Assembly (NCBI RefSeq): GCF_040538665.1
Contig: NZ_JBEWXT010000001.1
Span: forward strand, 701,001 to 765,000
Direction of reading: 5' to 3'
Source of the DNA: Aureibaculum sp. 2308TA14-22
GTDB lineage: Bacteria; Bacteroidota; Bacteroidia; Flavobacteriales; Flavobacteriaceae
DNA length: 64,000 nucleotides
A model generated the notes under the pieces. That model saw only the letters and a list, made by a program, of their open reading frames with translations, did no database searches and had not been told where the DNA came from. Shown here one piece after another: positions 25,618-32,887 of the stretch. The position numbers were made by a program, and so were the translations under genes. Numbering within the stretch: the first letter of the stretch is position 1; the number at the start of each line of letters is the position of its first letter.

Positions 25618-27000
25618 ATGCACTCTTTTCAAAATGATGATGAAATTCCATTATCAAAATTTGAATCCATGTTAAAAACCAATAGTGTATATTTTTTCGA
25701 TTCAACCGAATTTGAAGAAATTATTATACATTATATGAATGTAGGTAAAATGTCTTTAGCTAAAAAAGCCTTAGACTTGGGCTTGAGACAACACCCTGCT
25801 TCTATAGCTTTAAAATTGGCTTGTGTTGAAGTGTTTTTGTACGAAGATAAATTGAACAAAGCGGAACAATTGTTAAATGAGCTGGAAGAGCTGGAACCGC
25901 AAAACGATCAGGTATTTCTTCATAAAGCTACATTGTTATCAAAAAAAGACAAGCATAAAGAAGCAATTATTGCTTTAAATCAAGCACTTTTATGTACCGA
26001 AGACGAAGCAGATATTTATTCAATGATAGGTATGGAGTATTTGTATTTAGAGGATTTTGACACTGCCAGATTGAATTTTGCAAAATGTTTAGATGTTGAA
26101 TTTGATGATTATTCTTCATTATACAATGTAATTTATTGCTTTGATATGCAAGATAAGCATAAAGAAGCTATCGACTATTTAATCGATTATATTGAAAAAG
26201 ATCCCTATAGTGAAATTGCTTGGCATCAATTGGGTCGGCAATATTATATGGTCGAGAATTTTTTAGAAGCCTTGAACGCTTTTGACTATTCTATTTTAAT
26301 TGATGAGTATTTTATTGGTGCATATCTCGAAAAAGCCAAAACCTTAGAAGAACTTAAACGTTACGAGGAAGCAATAGCTAACTATCAACTAACTATTAAT
26401 TTAGAAGATGGTACTTCATTCGCCTACCTTAGAATTGCCCATTGTTATGAGCAAATGGGCAAAACAAAACAAGCTTTAAAATATTATAATATTACGGTAA
26501 AAGAAGATCCGTTATTAGATAAAGGTTGGTTGGCCCTTACCAATTTATATATTAAAACCGAAAATTATCAAAAGGCGTTATATTTTATAAACAAAGCATT
26601 GTTGATTGACGAAAACAATTCCATTTACTGGATGCGTTATGCAGAAATCAACCTAAAGTTGAATTTCTTTGAAGAAGCAACCAAAGGCTTTCAGAAATGT
26701 TTGGATTTGGAAGATTATGCCCTGGATATTTTTATTGCTTTGACCGATGTTTTGCACTTTATAGGCGAGTTTGAAGATGCTATAAAGGTATTGTTAAAGG
26801 CTCAAAAGCTATACGATGACTTTGCTGAAATTGAGTATAGACTGGCAGGATTATATATGCTTACACAACAAGAAAAATTAGGGTTGAAATTACTAGAAAA
26901 AGCATTAAAATTAGATTACGATTATCACCATGTAATCAAAGATGTTTACCCTTCTGTTTTTGAACTTGAAGCAGTAAAAATTTTAATTGCAACTTCTTAG
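25618..27000 (+). CDS. Tetratricopeptide repeat protein
   Basis: 460 residues from ATG 25618 (MHSFQNDDEIPLSKFES); the earlier in-frame TTG at 25552 adds an unlikely basic extension. Nearly the whole length is TPR repeats of about 34 residues (for example YSMIGMEYLYLEDFDTARLNFAKCLDVE, AWHQLGRQYYMVENFLEALNAFDYSILID, AYLRIAHCYEQMGKTKQALKYYNITVKEDP, GWLALTNLYIKTENYQKALYFINKALLID). No signal peptide, so cytoplasmic. Such proteins are protein-protein scaffolds; partners unknown. Convergent with the GT39 gene after a 5-bp gap. Confidence 0.88.
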   Translation: MHSFQNDDEIPLSKFESMLKTNSVYFFDSTEFEEIIIHYMNVGKMSLAKKALDLGLRQHPASIALKLACVEVFLYEDKLNKAEQLLNELEELEPQNDQVFLHKATLLSKKDKHKEAIIALNQALLCTEDEADIYSMIGMEYLYLEDFDTARLNFAKCLDVEFDDYSSLYNVIYCFDMQDKHKEAIDYLIDYIEKDPYSEIAWHQLGRQYYMVENFLEALNAFDYSILIDEYFIGAYLEKAKTLEELKRYEEAIANYQLTINLEDGTSFAYLRIAHCYEQMGKTKQALKYYNITVKEDPLLDKGWLALTNLYIKTENYQKALYFINKALLIDENNSIYWMRYAEINLKLNFFEEATKGFQKCLDLEDYALDIFIALTDVLHFIGEFEDAIKVLLKAQKLYDDFAEIEYRLAGLYMLTQQEKLGLKLLEKALKLDYDYHHVIKDVYPSVFELEAVKILIATS

Positions 27001-27005
27001 CTTAA

Positions 27006-28625
27006 TTAGTAATAAATTGTCCACTTTTCCATTGTTTTTTTGGAGTTATATTTTCTTTTTAGCCAATTTAATTCTATTGGCAATTGCTTTTTATAAAGAA
27101 GTAAAACCGTCGGTTTTTCAATAACCTGCTTTAAATAGTTTATTTCAGATTCATCTTCCATGTTAATTAGATAATTTTTCCAATCAAAATCTTCTTCAAA
27201 TTGGGTTTCCCGGTTTAAGGATTCGTCGCCATTGTAAAGTGAAATTATGGATTTGTTAAGCCCAAAAGCGATAGATGGTTTTCTGGTGTTGTAAACCAAA
27301 ATATCCCTGTCGTTTAAGTTTTCTTGTTTTATAAACTCGGTAATAGGCTTCGCTCCATTAACATTCAATTCATTTTTTGAAAAAATCACAGAGCTACTGA
27401 TCAGTAATAATAAAGCAATTAATAAGGATGTAAATACAGGTTTAGACTTTGTTTCAATTGATTTTGATTTGTAAATTATAATTGTTAGTACCGCCACTGT
27501 TAGACTTGCAATAGCCAAATAATAAGGGAAGTCAAGCCCAAACTCTACAAAAGGGGCAACTACAAAAGCAATCAGTATCAATCCTGAAAAACCGAGTACA
27601 ATAGCATTGACTATTTTTACTTTTTCAATTTCAATTTTAGAAAATAAATGAGCAGTTAATATTGCCAAAACACTATATAAAGGTAAAATATAAAGAATAC
27701 GCTTTGATGAAGAAATAGAAAAGAAAATTAATGGGATAACCACCGCCATTAGCATGGTAAAATGCAATGTTTTAAACTTGAACCTATTTTTTTGCTCTTT
27801 TATTAAATAGAGTAATGCCAAAAACCAGGGTAAACCTACTAAGGGTGCAAATGCTAAAAAATACCAAAAAGGCTCAGTCCTCCCAAACGCATTTTTAGAG
27901 AATCGGTCTGCGGTTTGTTTCCCTAAAAAATAATCGACAAAAGTAGGATTCTGAATTCCTAAATGGATAAACCATGATGAGGCAATGACTAAAAACATTA
28001 CCCAAGCCAAAATATGATGGATAGAAAAATTTCTTTTTGGGGATTCTGTACGGTTATAAAACAGGATAAAAATTATGGGTACAATAAAAATTACCGGACC
28101 TTTTGTTAAAAAACCAAGCCCCAAACTTATGGTAAAAAAATAGAGCCATTTTAGAAACCCTGTTTTACGATATTTGACCCAGCTGAAGATACTTAATAAG
28201 GCAAAAGTTGCCAAAAAGGCATCGGTAGTTAAATTCCGTGATGAAATTAAAACCAATGGAAAACTAAAATATATCATGGCTGCCCATAGAGCAGTCTTTT
28301 TATTGTCAAATAATAATATTGTTAATCTGTAAACCAAAACTAGCTGTAATAAAACAGCCAATTGTAAAAAAAAGCGAGCTCCAAAAGGGTTTATACCAAA
28401 TATTTGATAGCCTAATGCCGTAATTTGATAGGTTAGCGGAGGTTTATGATAATGGTGTACATCCAACAGATTAGGATGCACATAATCGCCAGAAACATAC
28501 ATTGCCCTACCAATTTCCGCATACCTAGCATCGCTACTCTCAATAACGCCATAAGATCCTATGTTAATTAACAGTGCAATAGCAGCAATAGCTAAAAAGA
28601 TATTGAAATTGAAAGTATTCTTCAT
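27006..28625 (-). CDS. GT39/ArnT-like membrane glycosyltransferase
   Basis: 539 residues with about 11-12 transmembrane helices. The first periplasmic loop carries the acidic catalytic motif ESSDARYAEIGRAMYVSGDYVHPNLLDVHHYHKPPLTYQITALGYQIFG, matching PMT/ArnT-type transferases that use a polyprenyl-phosphate sugar donor. It overlaps the upstream LAB_N gene by 4 bp. With the GT2 and LAB_N genes it would transfer a sugar from undecaprenyl phosphate to lipid A or another envelope acceptor on the periplasmic face. Donor sugar and acceptor are unknown. Confidence 0.85.
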   Translation of the reverse strand: MKNTFNFNIFLAIAAIALLINIGSYGVIESSDARYAEIGRAMYVSGDYVHPNLLDVHHYHKPPLTYQITALGYQIFGINPFGARFFLQLAVLLQLVLVYRLTILLFDNKKTALWAAMIYFSFPLVLISSRNLTTDAFLATFALLSIFSWVKYRKTGFLKWLYFFTISLGLGFLTKGPVIFIVPIIFILFYNRTESPKRNFSIHHILAWVMFLVIASSWFIHLGIQNPTFVDYFLGKQTADRFSKNAFGRTEPFWYFLAFAPLVGLPWFLALLYLIKEQKNRFKFKTLHFTMLMAVVIPLIFFSISSSKRILYILPLYSVLAILTAHLFSKIEIEKVKIVNAIVLGFSGLILIAFVVAPFVEFGLDFPYYLAIASLTVAVLTIIIYKSKSIETKSKPVFTSLLIALLLLISSSVIFSKNELNVNGAKPITEFIKQENLNDRDILVYNTRKPSIAFGLNKSIISLYNGDESLNRETQFEEDFDWKNYLINMEDESEINYLKQVIEKPTVLLLYKKQLPIELNWLKRKYNSKKTMEKWTIYY

Positions 28626-29260
28626 TTTTGGTGCTTTAGAAGTATGTATATATTTCTACTATAGATTATAAAACCAAATAATTGTCCGATGAATAAAACA
28701 GGATCCTTTCTAATTACTGCATAGCTTAAAATCATTAAGGAACCGATAAGGCTGAGCATCCAAAACCCAAAGGGTAGAGAGGATTCCTTTTTGCGTTCGG
28801 AATAAATCCATTGATATACAAACCTTAAGGTAAAAATAATTTGTCCAATGCTACCCCAAATTAACAATTTAAGAGGAATATCTTCATTGCGGAATAAACG
28901 TTCTACATCTATTTGATTATTGTTAAAAGAATAAACAGCAATTAAAAAAGGAAAAGCCAATAAAAAACCTCGTAAAATTTTTGGCAATTTTTTCCAAGAA
29001 CCTTGCAATTGCATATTCCGGATGTAAATAAAATAAGTCAAAGATTGTCCAAGCATAATGGCAAAATCATCACGTAACCAACCATAAATAAACAATAAAA
29101 AAGAAGCAATTAGGCTCAATTGCCAAAATAACTCAGGGGTTAATACTTTTTTTACCCTTTCGGATTGAATCCATTGTAATAACAATCTTGCGGAAAACAA
29201 GATTTGAGCCGAAAAACCAATGACATAAACAAAGTATTTGTATGAAAGCCACTCACTCAT
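28622..29260 (-). CDS. Lipid A disaccharide synthase N-terminal (LAB_N) domain protein, duplicated
   Basis: 212 residues, entirely membrane-spanning: two tandem LAB_N-type units. Unit 1 has QILFSARLLLQWIQSERVKK and LIASFLLFIYGWLRDDFAIMLGQSLTYFIYIRN; unit 2 has QIIFTLRFVYQWIYSERKKE and LIGSLMILSYAVIRKDPVLFIGQLFGFIIYSRN. The shared R-x3-QW-x2-SE motif is obvious. LAB_N domains occur at the N-terminus of some LpxB proteins or alone beside GT2 and ArnT-like genes. I infer a role in moving or presenting a lipid-linked sugar. ATGA overlaps on both sides with GT2 and GT39 genes. Confidence 0.82.
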   Translation of the reverse strand: MSEWLSYKYFVYVIGFSAQILFSARLLLQWIQSERVKKVLTPELFWQLSLIASFLLFIYGWLRDDFAIMLGQSLTYFIYIRNMQLQGSWKKLPKILRGFLLAFPFLIAVYSFNNNQIDVERLFRNEDIPLKLLIWGSIGQIIFTLRFVYQWIYSERKKESSLPFGFWMLSLIGSLMILSYAVIRKDPVLFIGQLFGFIIYSRNIYILLKHQK

Positions 29261-29979
29261 GAGCCAATTTTTGACTTTTCTATGGTGTAGTTGATGTAGC
29301 GTCTACGCATCCATCTATACCCAAAAGTATCGCGTAAAGCTTTTAATGATCTATTAAAAATATTGAATTTAGATTGCCCTGCAATACGTTCAAAATGCTG
29401 TACTTTTAGTTGTTTTATTTTTCCGTTTTGTAATAAAATCAATGCAGGAATAAAGCGGTGCATTCCTTTAAAAAATGGAATTTTTTTGGCTACATCGGTA
29501 TGAATTACCTTTAGAGGGCAACCTGTGTCAATAATACCATCGTTTATCAATCCACGTCTTATACTGTTTGCAATTAGTGATTGTATTTTTTTGTTCAACG
29601 TATCCTTTCTTTTACCTCTAAAGCCAATTACCGCTTGGTAATTGTCAATATCTGCCAATAGCATGTCAAAGTCATACGGTGTGGTCTGTAAATCGGCGTC
29701 AATATACCCAATTAATTCAGTGTCAATATGGTCAATTCCAGCTTTAATGGCAGCACTTAATCCGCAATTTTCTTTAAACTTTAAGTATTCGAAATCAGAA
29801 TTAGTATTACAGATTTCAACAATTTTATTAAAACTGCCATCAGTTGATCCATCATCTACAAAAAGCACTTTGCTTTTGGTTTTGCTCTTTGAAAAATAGT
29901 CTGTAAACGTGCTGTGAATTCTATCTAAATTGTCAATTTCATTAAAAACGGGAATGATAATGGTCATTCTATAATTCAT
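29257..29979 (-). CDS. Glycosyltransferase family 2 (polyprenyl-phosphate sugar synthase-like)
   Basis: 240 residues from ATG 29979 (MNYRMTIIIPVFNE); a further 12-residue upstream extension is possible but looks unlike the family. GT-A motifs: IIPVFNEIDNLDRI, FVDDGSTDGS, GLSAAIKAGIDHIDTELIGYIDADLQTTP (DxD region) and the later FKGMHRFIPALILLQNGKIKQLKVQHFERIAGQSKFN typical of DPM/ArnC-type enzymes. Unlike ArnC it has no C-terminal transmembrane helices. It would load a sugar onto undecaprenyl phosphate in the cytoplasmic leaflet, feeding the LAB_N and GT39 gene products encoded downstream. Confidence 0.87.
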   Translation of the reverse strand: MNYRMTIIIPVFNEIDNLDRIHSTFTDYFSKSKTKSKVLFVDDGSTDGSFNKIVEICNTNSDFEYLKFKENCGLSAAIKAGIDHIDTELIGYIDADLQTTPYDFDMLLADIDNYQAVIGFRGKRKDTLNKKIQSLIANSIRRGLINDGIIDTGCPLKVIHTDVAKKIPFFKGMHRFIPALILLQNGKIKQLKVQHFERIAGQSKFNIFNRSLKALRDTFGYRWMRRRYINYTIEKSKIGS

Positions 29980-30004
29980 TTGGCTATTGGTTTTAGATAG
30001 TGTG

Positions 30005-30012
30005 CAAATGTA
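30005..30012 (-). promoter_or_regulatory. Possible -7 box (TACATTTG) of the GT2-LAB_N-GT39 operon
   Basis: Minus-strand match to TAnnTTTG, 25 bp before the preferred GT2 start. It favours ATG 29979 because the longer reading frame would begin on top of the box. Confidence 0.33.
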
Positions 30013-30071
30013 CAAATATTTGAAAACTAGTTTGAGTACATTTTTAAAGAAATACCTATAAACAATTTAAC

Positions 30072-30079
30072 TATATTTG
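30072..30079 (+). promoter_or_regulatory. Probable -7 box (TATATTTG) of the DUF368 pair
   Basis: Perfect TAnnTTTG match 19 bp before the first DUF368 ATG; the -33 region is AT-rich without a well-spaced TTG. The divergent box for the GT2 operon lies about 60 bp away. Confidence 0.4.
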
Positions 30080-30098
30080 AGGCTAATTTTATTTATAG

Positions 30099-31022
30099 AT
30101 GAAGAGAAGTTTAAAAGACTATTTGGCTATTACATTTAAAGGTATTGCAATGGGAGCAGCTGATGTTGTTCCAGGAGTTTCTGGAGGAACAATCGCCTTT
30201 ATATCAGGTATTTATGAAGAATTATTAGAGACCATAAATAGTGTAAATTTTAATGCTGTTAAAACCTTAAGAAAGGAAGGCGTAAAGGCAGCATGGAAAT
30301 CAATTAATGGCAATTTTTTAATTGCTCTTTTACTTGGAATTGGTATTAGTATTCTTTCATTGGCTAAACTTATTAAGTACTTATTAGAGAATGAGCCAAT
30401 TTTATTATGGTCTTTCTTTTTTGGATTGGTGTTGGCGAGTGTATTTTTTGTGGGAAAACAAATAAAAAATTGGAATGTTGTAAAAGTTATAATGTTATTA
30501 ATAGGTGCAGTAATAGCCTATTATATAACTATTTTACCTGTAACGGCCACCTACAATACACCCATCTGGTTTTTGTTTTTATCTGGTGCATTGGCTATTT
30601 GTGCTATGATTTTACCTGGTATTTCAGGCAGTTTTATTTTGTTGTTGTTAGGAGCTTACAAACCTGTAATCGATGCTCTGGACGAAAGAGATTTAAAAAC
30701 ACTTTTTATTGTTGGGTGCGGAGCAATTGTTGGGCTATTGACTTTTTCGAGGGTGTTAAAATGGCTTTTTGATAAATATAAAAGTATAACGTTGTCCGTT
30801 TTAACGGGCTTTATAGCTGGTTCTTTAAATAAAATTTGGCCTTGGAAAGAGGTGATTTCATCGGAAATGATTCATGGTAAGTTAAAAATTTTGGAAGAAA
30901 AAAGTATTTCACCTTTTAGTTTTGAAGGCGATCCACAATTGGTTTGGGCTTGTGTTTTAGCAATAATTGGAATTGCAGTAATTTATGGACTGGAAAAATT
31001 CTCGAATGTAAAGGTTGCTTAA
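30099..31022 (+). CDS. DUF368 (PopT-type) polyprenyl-phosphate translocase, copy 1
   Basis: 307 residues with about 8-9 transmembrane segments. The DUF368 signature stands at the N-terminus (FKGIAMGAADVVPGVSGGTIAFISGIYEELLETI) and repeats in the second half (ALAICAMILPGISGSFILLLLGAYKPVIDAL), an inverted-repeat topology. Other members were shown to return undecaprenyl phosphate from the outer to the inner leaflet (PopT). Its stop is immediately followed by the ATG of a second DUF368 gene. Divergent from the GT2-LAB_N-GT39 operon that should use the same lipid carrier. Confidence 0.88.
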   Translation: MKRSLKDYLAITFKGIAMGAADVVPGVSGGTIAFISGIYEELLETINSVNFNAVKTLRKEGVKAAWKSINGNFLIALLLGIGISILSLAKLIKYLLENEPILLWSFFFGLVLASVFFVGKQIKNWNVVKVIMLLIGAVIAYYITILPVTATYNTPIWFLFLSGALAICAMILPGISGSFILLLLGAYKPVIDALDERDLKTLFIVGCGAIVGLLTFSRVLKWLFDKYKSITLSVLTGFIAGSLNKIWPWKEVISSEMIHGKLKILEEKSISPFSFEGDPQLVWACVLAIIGIAVIYGLEKFSNVKVA

Positions 31023-32054
31023 ATGGCTAAAGAACGAACCGTTTCAGATAAATTCTTCCTTTTTTTAAAAGGACTAGCAATGGGGGCTGCCAATAAGGTA
31101 CCCGGTGTTTCGGGAGGTATAGTTGCTTTTGTGGGCGGATTTTATGAGGAATTAATCTATTCTCTCCAAAAAGTGAATGCCAAAGCATTCAAATTACTAT
31201 TTAACGGTCGTTTTAAGAGTTTTTACAACTATACCAATGCCCAATTTTTAATCTTGATTTTTGCCGGCAGTATATTTAGTTACTTCAGTGTTTCTCAGGT
31301 ACTTGATTATTTTATAAAGAATTACGAACTATACGTTTGGAGTACTTTTTTTGGGATGATAATCGGCTCAATTTATTATATAAGTAAGCAATTTAAAGAT
31401 TGGTCAACTCAAAATATTATAGGTATTATTTCGGGCATTGTGGTTGGTATAGCCATCAGTTTTATGAATCCTGCCAAAGAAAATGACAATTTGTTTTTTG
31501 TGTTTTTTTGTGGAATAATTGGTGTAACTGGTATGACGCTTCCAGGGTTGTCGGGCTCGTTTATTCTGATATTATTGGGCAATTATGTACTCCTTTTGGT
31601 CGATTCGGTAAATATGTTATATAAAACCATTATCGATATTTTTCAAGGCAATTTTGAATTTTTAAAAGATACGATTAGGGTTAGATATTTAAAAATTGTA
31701 GCTGTTTTTGGTGCTGGATCGGCTTTTGGCTTGGTGTTTACCTCACAAATATTAGCTTATGTTTTAAAACGTTGGCACCAGTTGGTAACTGCTATTATAA
31801 TTGGATTTATAAGTGGTTCTTTAGGTATAGTATGGCCATGGAAACGTGCTGTGTATAAATTGGATAATGGAAATTTTTTATTAGACTCTAAAGGAGAAAA
31901 GATTATACAAAACTATAAACGATTTATTCCTAAGATTACAGAAACAGAAACTTGGATAGCCATTGCTTTTATTATGTTGGGAGTTGCAATTGTTTTATTG
32001 ATAGATTTTTATGGAAAAAATGCAAAAAGAAAGAAAGTTCGGATTAATAGGTAA
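31023..32054 (+). CDS. DUF368 (PopT-type) polyprenyl-phosphate translocase, copy 2
   Basis: 343 residues, a diverged paralogue of the upstream gene: LKGLAMGAANKVPGVSGGIVAFVGGFYEELIYSL and GVTGMTLPGLSGSFILILLGNYVLLLV repeat the family hallmarks. It has an extra loop near the C-terminus (KLDNGNFLLDSKGEKIIQNYKRFIPKITETETW). It begins on the base after the upstream stop, and its own end overlaps aroE by about 35 bp. The two copies may form a heteromer or have split specificity (inference). Confidence 0.87.
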   Translation: MAKERTVSDKFFLFLKGLAMGAANKVPGVSGGIVAFVGGFYEELIYSLQKVNAKAFKLLFNGRFKSFYNYTNAQFLILIFAGSIFSYFSVSQVLDYFIKNYELYVWSTFFGMIIGSIYYISKQFKDWSTQNIIGIISGIVVGIAISFMNPAKENDNLFFVFFCGIIGVTGMTLPGLSGSFILILLGNYVLLLVDSVNMLYKTIIDIFQGNFEFLKDTIRVRYLKIVAVFGAGSAFGLVFTSQILAYVLKRWHQLVTAIIIGFISGSLGIVWPWKRAVYKLDNGNFLLDSKGEKIIQNYKRFIPKITETETWIAIAFIMLGVAIVLLIDFYGKNAKRKKVRINR

Positions 32055-32757
32055 AGATATATCCTATTCGTTTTCCAGACATTATTTTACTAAAAAATTT
32101 CAAGAATTAAAGTTGGAAAATCATCGATATGTAAATTTTGATTTGCAAACTATTGAAGATTTTTCTCAAATTAATCTAGAAGAAGTAAGTGGGTTTAACG
32201 TAACAATACCTTACAAAGAAAAAATTATGCAATTTTTAGATAAGGTTGATGGTGTTGCCAAAGAAATAGGAGCGGTAAATACTATTAAAATTACAAATGA
32301 AAACCAGTTGATTGGCCACAATACAGACTATTATGGATTTGAAGAGTCCTTGAAGCCATTTTTAAAATCGCATCATAAAAAGGCTTTGGTATTGGGTACT
32401 GGTGGTGCATCAAAGGCCATATTATTTGTACTTAAAAAAATGCATATTGATTATTTAGTAGTTTCCCGAACACCTAAAAACAAACAAATATCTTATCAAG
32501 ACATCACTAAAAAATTAATCGGTAATTACACGGTAATTATCAATAGTACCCCACTGGGTACTTATCCTAATGTAGATAAGTGTCCTGATCTTCCATATCA
32601 ATATATTACTGAACAGTATCTGTTGTTCGATTTAATTTACAATCCTGAAAAAACTACATTTTTAACTAAGGGTGAAGCAAATGGAGCAACAATTATAAAC
32701 GGGTTAAAAATGTTGGAACTACAAGCAGAAAAAGCTTGGACTATTTGGAATTTGTAA
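32020..32757 (+). CDS. aroE: Shikimate dehydrogenase
   Basis: 245 residues from ATG 32020 (MQKERKFGLIGKDISYSFSRHYF); an ATG three codons earlier (32011) is equally possible. Shikimate-binding motifs SYSFS and NVTIPYKEKIM are present, then AVNTIK, the NADP Rossmann motif VLGTGGASKAILFVL, and NSTPLGTYPN. It reduces 3-dehydroshikimate with NADPH in aromatic amino acid synthesis. The start overlaps the end of the second DUF368 gene by 35 bp, so it is probably co-transcribed with it. Confidence 0.94.
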   Translation: MQKERKFGLIGKDISYSFSRHYFTKKFQELKLENHRYVNFDLQTIEDFSQINLEEVSGFNVTIPYKEKIMQFLDKVDGVAKEIGAVNTIKITNENQLIGHNTDYYGFEESLKPFLKSHHKKALVLGTGGASKAILFVLKKMHIDYLVVSRTPKNKQISYQDITKKLIGNYTVIINSTPLGTYPNVDKCPDLPYQYITEQYLLFDLIYNPEKTTFLTKGEANGATIINGLKMLELQAEKAWTIWNL

Positions 32758-32811
32758 GTTCTTTCTTCTTTACGCAACCAAATAAATAGAGTTGCATCAT
32801 ATTTAAAATAG

Positions 32812-32843
32812 TTTGCATTGTGTTAATGCTATTACTATCTTTA
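32812..32843 (+). promoter_or_regulatory. Probable promoter of the DUF349 gene
   Basis: TTTG at 32812-32815 and TATCTTTA at 32836-32843, 20 bp apart, near the -33/-7 consensus with one mismatch in the last base. The ATG follows 44 bp downstream. Confidence 0.45.
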
Positions 32844-32887
32844 AAGACTTTTAGTTTTAAAAGAGGAACCCTTAAACATTAAAAATA

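Noticed and set aside
30407..30772. Plus-strand 121-codon Cys/Phe-rich frame
   Set aside because: Alternate frame inside the first DUF368 gene.
32780..32806. Possible hairpin (GCAAC...GTTGC) after aroE as a terminator
   Set aside because: Only five base pairs with a long loop and no T-run.
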